A DNA stretch of 58,325 nt from Pseudomonadota bacterium (GTDB taxonomy: Bacteria; Pseudomonadota; Gammaproteobacteria; Burkholderiales; Burkholderiaceae_C), in the NCBI GenBank assembly GCA_018240985.1, contig JAFEER010000268.1:1-58325 (forward strand). The letters run 5' to 3'. The translations under genes and the position numbers were made by a program. This document shows positions 1 through 7,419 of the stretch, piece after piece. Each line of letters begins with the position of its first letter. Position 1 is the stretch's first letter. The notes below the pieces were generated by a model that worked only from the letters and a program-made list of their open reading frames with translations, searched no databases and was not told the DNA's origin.

Positions 1-287
1 TCAGCGGCTTCACCGACCCGCATGAGGCCACGGACGCGCTGCGCGCCGCACCCGAGCGCTACGACCTGCTGGTCACCGACTACAACATGCCCGGCTATTC
101 GGGCCTGGATCTGGTGCGTGCGGCCCGTGCCATCAGGCCCGATCTGCCCGTGGCGCTGGCCTCGGGCTATGTCACGCCAGACATCGAGCAGGCCGCCCTG
201 GCCGAAGGCGCGCGCGCCTTGATCCACAAACCCAACGATGTGGCCGAGCTCTGCGCCACCGTGGATCGCCTCGCCCATGAGCGCTGA
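1..287 (+). CDS. C-terminal receiver (REC) domain of a two-component protein, partial
   Basis: Only the last ~94 codons are inside the window; the frame is entered at base 3. What is visible is most of a phospho-receiver domain: the phospho-acceptor aspartate in LLVTDYNMPGYSG, the ALASGY strand with the conserved small hydroxyl position, and the conserved lysine in ALIHKPND. The protein stops about 20 residues after that lysine, so REC is its last domain. By family knowledge such C-terminal REC domains often end hybrid histidine kinases, but the rest of the protein is outside the window, so a single-domain regulator is also possible. The stop codon overlaps the start of the downstream pseudouridine synthase by 11 bases. 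Confidence 0.8.
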   Translation, partial: SGFTDPHEATDALRAAPERYDLLVTDYNMPGYSGLDLVRAARAIRPDLPVALASGYVTPDIEQAALAEGARALIHKPNDVAELCATVDRLAHER

Positions 288-945
288 GCACCGCGCAGGC
301 CTGGTCTGCGTGCATGCCGACGACAGCCTGCTGGTGCTGGACAAACCGGCGGGGCTGCTCTGCGTACCCGGCCGCGGCCCGGACAAGCAGGATTGCCTGA
401 GCGCCAGAGCCCAGGCGCTGTGGCCGGACGCGCTCATCGTGCACCGGCTCGATCAACCGACCTCGGGCCTGGTGCTGATGGCGCGCAGCCTGCACATGCA
501 GCGCGCATTGAGCCGGGCCTTCGCCGAGCGCCAGGTGCACAAGCGCTACCAGGCCGTGGTGGCGGGCCGGCTGCAGCCCGATGCCAGCGTGGATGGCCAT
601 GGCTGGAGCATGATCGACCTGCCCATTGCCGCAGATTGGGAGCGCCGGCCGCTGCGCATCGTCGATGCCGAACGCGGCCAGCCCAGCCTGACGCGCTGGC
701 GTGTGCTGGCGCGCGGCCATGCCAACGACACGACACGCGTGGAGCTGGAACCGGTGACCGGCCGCACCCACCAGTTGCGCGTGCACCTGGCCGCGCTGGG
801 CCACCCCATACTCGGCGACATGCTCTACGCCGACGCGGCCACGCAGGCCCACGCGCCGCGCCTGCTGCTGCATGCCTGCGCGCTCGGATTCATGCACCCC
901 ATCAGCGGCGAAGAGTGCAGTTACCTATCGGAACCGCCGTTTTGA
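277..945 (+). CDS. rluA: RluA-family pseudouridine synthase
   Basis: A 222-residue RNA pseudouridine synthase. The catalytic motif is plain: HRLDQPTSGLVLMA at about residues 56-69, with the active-site aspartate in HRLD, followed by the family pattern KRYQAVVAGR and GRTHQLRVHLAALGHPILGD near residues 165-185. The length fits the small RluA subfamily without an S4 domain, which in E. coli modifies 23S rRNA U746 and tRNA U32. The exact target here is inference. The ATG at 277 was chosen because it starts just before the conserved core (LVCVHADDSLLVLDKPAGL) and overlaps the previous stop, suggesting translational coupling; an in-frame extension to 238 only adds non-conserved residues. Confidence 0.88.
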   Translation: MSAEHRAGLVCVHADDSLLVLDKPAGLLCVPGRGPDKQDCLSARAQALWPDALIVHRLDQPTSGLVLMARSLHMQRALSRAFAERQVHKRYQAVVAGRLQPDASVDGHGWSMIDLPIAADWERRPLRIVDAERGQPSLTRWRVLARGHANDTTRVELEPVTGRTHQLRVHLAALGHPILGDMLYADAATQAHAPRLLLHACALGFMHPISGEECSYLSEPPF

Positions 946-979
946 TCGATGCCCGCCCCGGGGCGGCTACCATGCGGGG

Positions 980-1762
980 ATGAGCCAACACCTGTACATC
1001 CTCACCGGCACCTCGCGCGGCATGGGTTTGGCCCTGGCACAGCAGCTGCTGCAACCCGGCCACACGCTGATCTGCATGGCACGCCACACCCAGCCCGGGC
1101 TTGGCGCCAGCATCCCCGCAGGCGCCAGCCTGGAGCAATGGAGCATCGATTTGTCCCAGCCCGCGCCGGCCGCACAGCGGCTGCATGCCTGGCTCAGCGC
1201 GCAACCCGCCGGCCGCTATGCCAGCGCCACGCTGATCAACAACGCCGGCGTGATCCCGCGTATCGCCCCGCTGTCGGCCTGCACCAGTGCCGAGGACATG
1301 GCGGCGCAGGCCAACGCCCTGCGCGTGGGGCTGGAGGCGCCCATGCTGCTCACGGCGGCCTTTCTTGGCGCGACGGAGGCCTGGAGCGCGTCTTCTCACA
1401 GCGTTGCGCGCAAGGTACTCAATATCTCCTCCGGCCTGGGCCGCCGCGCCATGGCTTCGCAGTCGGCCTACTGCGCCGCCAAGGCGGGCCTGGATCACTT
1501 CACGCGCTGCCTGGCGCTGGACGAGGCCGCCAAGCCCCATGGCGCCAAGGTGTGCTCGCTGGCGCCCGGCGTGATCGACACCGACATGCAGGTGCAGCTG
1601 CGCAGCGCAAGCGCCGCCGAATTTCCTGACGTGCAGAGCTTTTCGGCTCTTCAATCGGGCGGTATGCTCACCAGTCCGCAGGCGACGGCGCATCGCGTGC
1701 TGGCATGGCTTGCACGCGCGGACTTCGGCAGCAACCCGGTGGCCGATGTGCGCGACGCCTAA
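980..1762 (+). CDS. SDR family NAD(P)-dependent oxidoreductase
   Basis: A 260-residue classical short-chain dehydrogenase/reductase. The cofactor-binding glycine motif TGTSRGMG lies at residues 9-16, the structural NNAG at about 86-89, the catalytic serine in LNISSGLG, and the catalytic tyrosine-lysine pair in YCAAK (about residue 173). The LYILTGTSRGMG start resembles sepiapterin reductase/benzil reductase-like SDRs (YueD group), so a carbonyl reductase acting on a small dicarbonyl or pterin-like compound is possible, but substrate cannot be read from sequence. The ATG at 980 begins directly before the Rossmann fold; the longer reading frame from 872 overlaps rluA and adds unconserved residues. 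Confidence 0.85.
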   Translation: MSQHLYILTGTSRGMGLALAQQLLQPGHTLICMARHTQPGLGASIPAGASLEQWSIDLSQPAPAAQRLHAWLSAQPAGRYASATLINNAGVIPRIAPLSACTSAEDMAAQANALRVGLEAPMLLTAAFLGATEAWSASSHSVARKVLNISSGLGRRAMASQSAYCAAKAGLDHFTRCLALDEAAKPHGAKVCSLAPGVIDTDMQVQLRSASAAEFPDVQSFSALQSGGMLTSPQATAHRVLAWLARADFGSNPVADVRDA

Positions 1763-1794
1763 GGTCGGCCGCCTTCAAAACCGTTTACTATTTG

Positions 1795-1842
1795 TTTTAT
1801 AGCTAGCGACGATTATCCCCCGGGCGTAAAAGCCCAATTCAA
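1795..1842 (+). repeat. Comamonadaceae-type small intergenic repeat, copy A
   Basis: The stretch reads TTTTATAGCTAGCGACGA, then a GGGCgtaaaaGCCC hairpin. It matches the other copies in this window (near 33818, 45179, 51953; inside ligA and lpdA) in having ATAGCT, an ACG core and a GGGC..GCCC hairpin. It lies between the SDR stop and the thiolase ribosome binding site and may work as a weak terminator. Confidence 0.5.
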
Positions 1843-1871
1843 CCTGAAACCCACCATTGCAGGAGAGAACC

Positions 1872-3056
1872 ATGACCCGTGAAGTTGTAGTCGTCAGCGG
1901 TGTGCGCACCGCCATCGGAACCTTTGGCGGCAGCCTGAAGGACACGCCCACCGTCGATCTGGCGGCGCTGGTCGTCAAGGAAGCGCTGGCGCGCGCCAGC
2001 GTGGAGGGCAAGGACGTGGGCCATGTGGTGTTCGGCCATGTGGTGAACACCGAGCCGCGCGACATGTACCTCTCGCGCGTGGCGACCATCAACGGTGGCT
2101 GTGCCAAGGAAACGCCGGCCATGAACGTCAACCGCCTGTGCGGCTCGGGCCTGCAGGCCATCGTCAGCGCCAGCCAGAGCATCCTGCTGGGCGACTGCGA
2201 CATCGCCATCGGCGGCGGCGCCGAGAACATGAGCCGCGCGCCCTACGCCAGCCTGGCCACGCGCTTTGGCGCCCGCATGGGCGACACGAAGATGGTGGAC
2301 ATGATGGTCGGCGCGCTGCACGACCCCTTCCACACCATCCACATGGGCGTGACGGCCGAGAACGTGGCCGCCGAGCACCACATCACGCGCGAGGAGCAGG
2401 ACGCGCTGGCGCTGGAAAGCCACCACCGCGCCGAGAAGGCCTGGGCCGAGGGCCGCTTCAAGAATCAGATCGTCCCGGTGATGCTCAAGTCCCGCAAGGG
2501 CGAGGTGGCCTTCGACAAGGATGAGCATTTCCGCCCCGGCGCCAAGCTGGAGGACTTCCAGAAGGCCAAGCCGGTGTTCGTGAAGGAAAACGGCACCGTC
2601 ACCGCCGCCAACGCCTCGGGCATCAATGACGCCGCCGCCGCCGTGCTGCTGATGGAAGCTGGCGTGGCCAAGGCCCGCGGCGCCAAGCCGCTGGCGCGCC
2701 TGGTCGGCTATGCCCACGCCGGCGTGGAGCCCAAGACCATGGGCATCGGCCCGGTGCCGGCCACGCAGATGCTGCTCAAGAAGCTGGGCATGAAGATCGA
2801 CCAGATGGACGTGATCGAGGCCAACGAGGCCTTCGCCGCCCAGGCCTGCGCCGTCACCAAGGGGCTGGGCGCCAACCCGGCCAAGGTCAACCCCAATGGC
2901 TCGGGCATCTCGCTGGGCCACCCCATTGGCGCCACGGGTGCGCTGATCACCGTCAAGGCGCTGTATGAACTGCAGCGCATCCAGGGCCGCTACGCCCTGG
3001 TGACGATGTGCATCGGCGGCGGCCAGGGCATCGCCGCCATCTTTGAGCGCATGTAA
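1872..3056 (+). CDS. bktB: beta-ketothiolase (acetyl-CoA C-acyltransferase, BktB-like)
   Basis: A 394-residue thiolase joining or cleaving acyl-CoA and acetyl-CoA. The acylated cysteine is in NRLCGSGLQA (about residue 90), the histidine in NPNGSGISLGHPIGATGA (about 350), and the second catalytic cysteine in the C-terminal MCIGGGQGIA. Length and the start MTREVVVVSGVRTAIGTFGG closely resemble BktB of Cupriavidus, which makes 3-ketoacyl-CoA units for polyhydroxyalkanoate synthesis; a role in fatty acid or aromatic degradation is equally possible. The ATG at 1872 follows AGGAGAG at 1861, an excellent ribosome binding site; an upstream in-frame ATG at 1857 has none. No other PHA gene is in the window. 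Confidence 0.9.
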   Translation: MTREVVVVSGVRTAIGTFGGSLKDTPTVDLAALVVKEALARASVEGKDVGHVVFGHVVNTEPRDMYLSRVATINGGCAKETPAMNVNRLCGSGLQAIVSASQSILLGDCDIAIGGGAENMSRAPYASLATRFGARMGDTKMVDMMVGALHDPFHTIHMGVTAENVAAEHHITREEQDALALESHHRAEKAWAEGRFKNQIVPVMLKSRKGEVAFDKDEHFRPGAKLEDFQKAKPVFVKENGTVTAANASGINDAAAAVLLMEAGVAKARGAKPLARLVGYAHAGVEPKTMGIGPVPATQMLLKKLGMKIDQMDVIEANEAFAAQACAVTKGLGANPAKVNPNGSGISLGHPIGATGALITVKALYELQRIQGRYALVTMCIGGGQGIAAIFERM

Positions 3057-3101
3057 CTGCCAGCGCAGCGGACGCGCCATCGTGGCGCCCGCCCGATACA
3101 C

Positions 3102-3127
3102 AGCCGGTGCACTGCACCGGCTTTTTC
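3102..3127 (+). terminator. Rho-independent terminator after bktB
   Basis: AGCCGGTG / CACCGGCT forms an 8-bp stem with a 5-base loop and is followed by TTTTT. It lies 45 bases after the thiolase stop and before the Bug receptor gene, so the two are likely separate transcription units. Confidence 0.85.
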
Positions 3128-3151
3128 TCGGCCTCCCCGGAGACTTTCCCG

Positions 3152-4141
3152 ATGCTTCGTAGACATATCCTCCCGTTCGCCGCCCTCGCCTGCGCCCTGG
3201 CTGCCAGCGGCGCTCAGGCCCAGGGCAAAGCGCCTGCCGCTGCCTACCCCACCAAGGCCATACGCATGATCGTGCCCTTCCCGCCCGGCGGCGGCACCGA
3301 CATCCTGGCGCGCCTCGTGTCTGCAAAGCTCGCCGATGCCAACAAGTGGACTGTCGTGGCCGACAACCGGCCCGGCGCGGGCGGCACCATTGGCATCACC
3401 GAGGCCACCAAGGCCGCGCCCACGGGTTATGACCTGGTCATGGGCCAGAAGGACAATCTGGTCATCGGCCCCTGGCTGTACAAGAACCTGCCATGGGATC
3501 CGACCAAAGACCTGACGGCCGTGGCCCATGTGGCCTATACGCCCGTGATCATTGCCACCAGCGCCAGTTCCAAGTACAAAACCTTGGCCGATGTGGTGGC
3601 CGCAGCCAAGGCCGCACCCGGCACCGTCACCTACGGCTCGCCCGGCAATGGCACCTCCATCCACCTGGCCGGCGACCTGTTCGAGAAGGCGGCAGGCATC
3701 AAACTCAGCCATGTACCCTACAAGGGCTCGAACCCGGCGCTCATGGATGCACTGGCCGGCAACGTGGATCTGCTGGTGTCCTCACTGCCATCCGCCATAG
3801 GGCAGATCAAGGCCGGCAAGCTGCGCCCGCTGGCTGTCACGTCCGCCAAGCGCAGCTCATCGCTGCCGGACGTGCCGACGGTGGCAGAGTCGGGCTTCAA
3901 GGGCTTTGACGTGAGCACCTGGTACGGCGTCTTCGCCCCCGCCGGCACGCCCGCCACCGTGGTCAACACGCTCAACACCGAGATCAACAAGCTGCTGGCC
4001 ACGGCCGACGTGAAGGCCGCCATCCACGCCCAGGGCGCCGAACCACTGGCCATGACGCCGGAGCAGTTGGCCACCCTGCTCAAGAACGAGTACGTGCAGT
4101 GGAAGGGCATCGTCGAAGCCTCGGGCGCGAAGATCGAGTAG
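3152..4141 (+). CDS. Bug-family (TctC-like) tripartite tricarboxylate transporter receptor
   Basis: A 329-residue periplasmic solute-binding protein. It has a signal peptide (MLRRHILPFAALACALAASG, cleavage likely after AQA), then the typical Bug pattern YPTKAIRMIVPFPPGGGTDILAR, DNRPGAGGTIG, the YGSPGNGTSIHLAG loop, and HVPYKGSNPALMDALAGNVD. These proteins present carboxylates or related small organic compounds to TctA/TctB permeases; the ligand cannot be predicted. No tctAB genes are nearby, as is usual for the many orphan Bug receptors of Burkholderiales. The start at 3152 was chosen because it is preceded by GGAGAC and begins the signal peptide; the reading frame open from 3107 runs through the preceding terminator. 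Confidence 0.88.
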   Translation: MLRRHILPFAALACALAASGAQAQGKAPAAAYPTKAIRMIVPFPPGGGTDILARLVSAKLADANKWTVVADNRPGAGGTIGITEATKAAPTGYDLVMGQKDNLVIGPWLYKNLPWDPTKDLTAVAHVAYTPVIIATSASSKYKTLADVVAAAKAAPGTVTYGSPGNGTSIHLAGDLFEKAAGIKLSHVPYKGSNPALMDALAGNVDLLVSSLPSAIGQIKAGKLRPLAVTSAKRSSSLPDVPTVAESGFKGFDVSTWYGVFAPAGTPATVVNTLNTEINKLLATADVKAAIHAQGAEPLAMTPEQLATLLKNEYVQWKGIVEASGAKIE

Positions 4142-4161
4142 CAAGCCCACCGCCCAAAACA

Positions 4162-4187
4162 GGAACGGCTCCCATGGGAGCCGTTCC
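4162..4187 (-). terminator. Terminator hairpin between convergent genes
   Basis: A perfect inverted repeat of 13 bp per arm (GGAACGGCTCCCA/TGGGAGCCGTTCC). On the minus strand it is followed by CTGTTTT, so it best serves the usp gene. It may also stop transcription from the Bug receptor gene. Confidence 0.7.
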
Positions 4188-4211
4188 AATTCAAGGCCAG
4201 GGTACTGGCGC

Positions 4212-4652
4212 TTATCCGCGCACCACCAGCACCGGTACATGGGCCACGTTCAGCACCTTTTGCGTGACACTGCCCAGCACCAGCTTTTCCAGGCCACGGC
4301 GGCCGTGCGAGCCAATGACAATGAGATCGGCACCCGTGCTTTCCACGGCGCGCTGTATGCCGTCATGCACGGCGTGCCCCTCGCCCACCGTGGTGTTCAC
4401 GTTGCTCACCCCGGCCTGCATGAGGGCAGCCTTGGCAGCATCGAGCGCCGCATTGGCCTCGGCCGTGGCCGCGCTCAAGTACTGTTCCTGGCCGTAGGCG
4501 AAATCGGCGCCAACGCCGGTGAATGGGTAGGGGTCGATGACGTACAAGGCCGTCACCGTGCTGCCAAACGTCTTGGCCAAGCCTGCCGCCTTGGCCACGG
4601 CCTGCGTGGATGTTTCTGAACCATCGACGGGAATCAGAATGTGCTTGAACAT
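4212..4652 (-). CDS. Universal stress protein (UspA family)
   Basis: A 146-residue single-domain Usp. It starts MFKHILIPVDGSETS and ends with the ATP-binding signature G-2X-G-9X-G(S/T), seen as GSHGRRGLEKLVLGSVT at about residues 117-133, followed by VPVLVVRG. This predicts an ATP-binding, homodimerising cytoplasmic Usp. The start has a strong ribosome binding site (GAGGAGG read on the minus strand). A perfect TTGA-N6-TCAA site about 80 bases upstream suggests induction at low oxygen. By family knowledge Anr/FNR-dependent Usp proteins support survival under oxygen limitation, which would fit a denitrifier. Confidence 0.92.
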   Translation of the reverse strand: MFKHILIPVDGSETSTQAVAKAAGLAKTFGSTVTALYVIDPYPFTGVGADFAYGQEQYLSAATAEANAALDAAKAALMQAGVSNVNTTVGEGHAVHDGIQRAVESTGADLIVIGSHGRRGLEKLVLGSVTQKVLNVAHVPVLVVRG

Positions 4653-4732
4653 GAAACCTCCTCGTTGAAATGGGTGTCGGGCATAGAGTCCTCCGATGCA
4701 TACCAGTGTGACCCCTTGTCACTCCTTCTGGG

Positions 4733-4746
4733 TTGATGCGCGTCAA
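4733..4746 (-). promoter_or_regulatory. FNR/Dnr-type binding site upstream of usp
   Basis: TTGATGCGCGTCAA has both half-sites intact (TTGA-N6-TCAA). It ends exactly where the dioxygenase stop codon begins and lies 80 bases before the usp start. The spacing to a possible extended -10 (TGGTATGC on the minus strand) is longer than in a classical class II FNR promoter, so the exact promoter geometry is uncertain. Confidence 0.6.
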
Positions 4747-5499
4747 TTATTGACCTGCATCCTGCAGGAAGCCACCCCGGCGGCAAGTCAGCACCAAGGT
4801 GTCACGCCAGCCGTGCTCGCCTTCGGGTTGAATCGGGGTCGTCTCGTGAATCATGCGCGCATCATCGAGCAACAGCACCGACCAGGGCTCGCTGAGCGTA
4901 AAGCGCTGCCCCTTGGGCCCGCTGGCTTCGAAGATGCGGGTCTCACCTCCCTTTACCCGTTCGCGGCCCACCAAGAACACGGCCACCAGATCCACACCAT
5001 CGCGGTGCGCGCCCTCGGGCGTGGGACGTCCGATGCCACCGTCGGTGTCAATGCGAAACTGGTGCGCCTCAATGTACCAGCGCTCGGGTCGGGTTGCCAG
5101 GGCCTGTTGTGCCAGACCGGCCATGGCCCGCATCATGCCGAGCCATGCTGCGGTATGCACGGTGGCATCCCGCATGGGCGCAAACCAGCGCTGCATGCCG
5201 CCATGCAGGGCGTTGTACTCCACGGGTTGCCAATGGAAACGGTGCGGCGTTTGATGCACCGCATCTCCATCCACGATGAAGCAGGAATGGCGCCTGCGCC
5301 GGTAGCGCCCGCCATCCTTCAGAAATTCATCGGGTGGCAAATCAGCCCAATCGGGCGCCAGAACCAGCAGGTCGGCAAGTTCGCACCCCAGCCAGGTGGC
5401 GGTGTCATGTGGCTGCAGTACGGCATAGCCACGATCACGCAATTGCTGCGCGACCTGGCCGGGCGGGACATAGGGGGGAGAGAAGGTGACATGCGCCAT
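4747..5499 (-). CDS. 2-oxoglutarate/Fe(II) dioxygenase family protein
   Basis: A 250-residue protein matching the bacterial 2OG-Fe(II) oxygenase family that includes free amino acid hydroxylases (for example the isoleucine 4-hydroxylase IDO; Pfam 2OG-Fe_Oxy_2). The iron-binding facial triad is visible: HRD in PEGAHRDGVDLVAVFLVGR (about residues 170-188), and the distal histidine in DDARMIHETTPI. A later arginine (GWRDTLVLTCRR) can bind 2-oxoglutarate. The likely reaction is hydroxylation of a small substrate, perhaps an aliphatic amino acid; the substrate itself is not predictable. It runs in the same direction as usp but the FNR-type site lies between them, so usp probably has its own promoter. 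Confidence 0.8.
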   Translation of the reverse strand: MAHVTFSPPYVPPGQVAQQLRDRGYAVLQPHDTATWLGCELADLLVLAPDWADLPPDEFLKDGGRYRRRRHSCFIVDGDAVHQTPHRFHWQPVEYNALHGGMQRWFAPMRDATVHTAAWLGMMRAMAGLAQQALATRPERWYIEAHQFRIDTDGGIGRPTPEGAHRDGVDLVAVFLVGRERVKGGETRIFEASGPKGQRFTLSEPWSVLLLDDARMIHETTPIQPEGEHGWRDTLVLTCRRGGFLQDAGQ

Positions 5500-5546
5500 G
5501 GATTCAAGCTTAACGCTGGAAGCACCGGCGCATTGCCAATAAGGAA

Positions 5547-6029
5547 TCAGCGATCATGACGCCCATGCCCGCGACCACGGCGGTTATCGTCATGGCCGCG
5601 TTCATGATGATGTTTGTCCTTGTAACGGCGCCCTTCATAACGATCGTAGTCATGGTCACGGAAATGGCCGCGGGCGCGCGGGCGCTCTTTCACAAAATAC
5701 ACCGGCTGGCCACAGGCGGCATAGCGCGCGCAGTGCTTGGACCAGTGCTTGGCATGGCCCGGAGGCACATACATATAGATGGGAGCGCGCGGCACGGCGA
5801 GGGCCGGTGGAGCAATCACCACGGGCTGTGGATACAGCAACGCCGGAGGCCCGCCGTTGCCGATATCCACTCGCCCATACACACCGGGGGCGATCTGCCC
5901 ACCGACAGTGGCATTCACGTAAGCCTGCGCATGGGCCGCGCCGGCTGCCGCGCCCAGCGCTGCGGCCATACCCGCCGCCAGGAGACGGCGCGCGCCAAGC
6001 AAATGGCGCAGAAGATCAAGTTTCATCAT
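5547..6029 (-). CDS. Secreted His/Arg-rich basic protein of unknown function
   Basis: A 160-residue exported protein. An N-terminal signal peptide (LLAAGMAAALGAAAGAAHAQA) is followed by a conserved-looking core with YVNATVGGQIAPGVYGRVDIGN, a proline-rich linker and PIYMYVPPGHAKHW, then a 45-residue tail dense in His, Arg and Asp (for example KDKHHHERGHDDNRRGRGHG). The two cysteines in CARYAACGQPV could form a disulfide. I do not recognise a characterised family; similar proteins occur in Comamonadaceae as far as I recall. The tail suggests metal or nucleic acid/polyanion binding, which is inference. Start taken at 6029 (an adjacent ATG at 6026 is equally good); longer starts add residues before the signal peptide. 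Confidence 0.7.
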   Translation of the reverse strand: MMKLDLLRHLLGARRLLAAGMAAALGAAAGAAHAQAYVNATVGGQIAPGVYGRVDIGNGGPPALLYPQPVVIAPPALAVPRAPIYMYVPPGHAKHWSKHCARYAACGQPVYFVKERPRARGHFRDHDYDRYEGRRYKDKHHHERGHDDNRRGRGHGRHDR

Positions 6030-6306
6030 CACGATTGATAGGTTCTGAATGTGGAAGTGGAACGGTGTGCCTATCACGCCCCATTGGTAACGACTCTACT
6101 GCCCCGAAAGATGCAGCGTTCAACAAAAAGGTGTAAGCACACGTGCAACCCATGTGTCCATAGCGACTGGATTTTAGAGTGGTGCAGCTTTTTGCATCCC
6201 TCATGAACGACAATGTTCGCCGATACCCGCAAGGCTTTGTAGCCAAGCTTCCACGGACGCCATGGATTGGCCCGCGTTCCATTTTCGCGGGGCTGTACTT
6301 GACAAC

Positions 6307-7314
6307 ATGAACATCGTAATACTCGACGATTACCAGGATGCAGTGCGAAAACTTCACTGCGCGGCTCGGCTCGATCCTTATGCAGCCAAGGTCTACACGA
6401 ACAATGTGAAGGGCCTGGGGCAGCTCTCGGTGCGCCTGCGCGACGCTGACGTCATCGTCTTGATTCGCGACCGCACGCAGATCACGCGCCAGCTGGTGGA
6501 GAAGTTGCCGCGGCTCAAGATGATTGCACAGACCGGGCGTGTAGGCTCCCATATCGACGTGGCGGCCTGCACCGAGCGCGGCATTGCCGTGGCCGAAGGT
6601 GTGAGCTCACCCGTGGCGCCAGCGGAGCTGACCTGGGCGCTCATCATGGCGGCCATGCGCCGGCTGCCGCAGTACATCTCCAACCTCAAGCATGGCGCCT
6701 GGCAGCAGTCGGGTCTGCGCGCTGCCTCCATGCCGGCCAATTTCGGGCTGGGCAGCGTTCTGCGCGGCAAGACCCTGGGCATCTGGGGCTATGGCCGCAT
6801 CGGACAAATCGTGGCTGGCTACGGCCGCGCATTCGGCATGAATGTGCGCGTCTGGGGGCGCGAAGCTTCTCGCGCGCAGGCCTTGAGCGATGGACTGCAG
6901 GTGGCCAGCACCCGGGCTGAATTCTTCTCGCAGTGCGATGTGGTGTCGCTGCATCTACGGCTGACCGACGAGACAAGAGGCATGATTTCGCTGGAAGACC
7001 TGACGCACATGAAGCCGTCTGCGCTGCTCGTCAACACATCACGGGCCGAACTTGTCGAGACCGACGCGCTGCTGGCAGCACTGAACCGCGGGCGTCCAGG
7101 CATGGCGGCGGTGGATGTGTTCGAGAGCGAACCCATCCTGCAGGGGCACGCGCTGCTGCGGCTGGAAAACTGCATCTGCACGCCCCACATCGGCTACGTG
7201 GAGCAAGACAGCTACGAACTGTATTTTGGCGCGGCTTTCGACAATGTCGTGAACTACATCAAGGGCACGCCCACCAACATCGTGAACCCGGGGGCCTTGC
7301 AGGTGCGCCGATAG
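6307..7314 (+). CDS. D-2-hydroxyacid dehydrogenase family protein
   Basis: A 335-residue NAD-dependent 2-hydroxyacid dehydrogenase. The Rossmann motif is LGIWGYGRIGQIVAGYG (about residues 160-176). The catalytic triad positions are arginine in LLVNTSRAELV, glutamate in VDVFESEP, and histidine in CTPHIGYVE. It resembles phosphoglycerate/glyoxylate-type dehydrogenases, acting on a D-2-hydroxyacid or its 2-keto acid; exact substrate unknown. ATG 6307 was chosen because MNIVILDDYQDAV is the usual start; the frame is open to 6262. Just upstream, CCCGCG/CGCGGG (6271-6291) can form a hairpin in the leader. It stands alone, ending at a shared terminator with the convergent livK-like gene. Confidence 0.87.
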   Translation: MNIVILDDYQDAVRKLHCAARLDPYAAKVYTNNVKGLGQLSVRLRDADVIVLIRDRTQITRQLVEKLPRLKMIAQTGRVGSHIDVAACTERGIAVAEGVSSPVAPAELTWALIMAAMRRLPQYISNLKHGAWQQSGLRAASMPANFGLGSVLRGKTLGIWGYGRIGQIVAGYGRAFGMNVRVWGREASRAQALSDGLQVASTRAEFFSQCDVVSLHLRLTDETRGMISLEDLTHMKPSALLVNTSRAELVETDALLAALNRGRPGMAAVDVFESEPILQGHALLRLENCICTPHIGYVEQDSYELYFGAAFDNVVNYIKGTPTNIVNPGALQVRR

Positions 7315-7344
7315 CGCGGCCCCGATACGGCGTTGCCAGCAATG

Positions 7345-7373
7345 GAAAAGGGGCTTCACCGAAGCCCCTTTTC
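7345..7373 (+). terminator. Bidirectional terminator between convergent genes
   Basis: GAAAAGGGGCTTC / GAAGCCCCTTTTC gives a 13-bp stem with a 3-base loop. The stem supplies A- and T-rich ends on both strands, serving the dehydrogenase (+) and the solute-binding protein (-). Confidence 0.85.
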
Positions 7374-7419
7374 CTCTCGATAGCGGCACAGACATGCGCC
7401 GTCCGCCATGGCCAGCCGA

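Noticed and set aside
1839-3326. Long reading frame of 495 codons on the minus strand opposite bktB
   Set aside because: It is antisense to a clear thiolase with all catalytic motifs, has no recognisable domain and a composition typical of shadow frames in GC-rich DNA.
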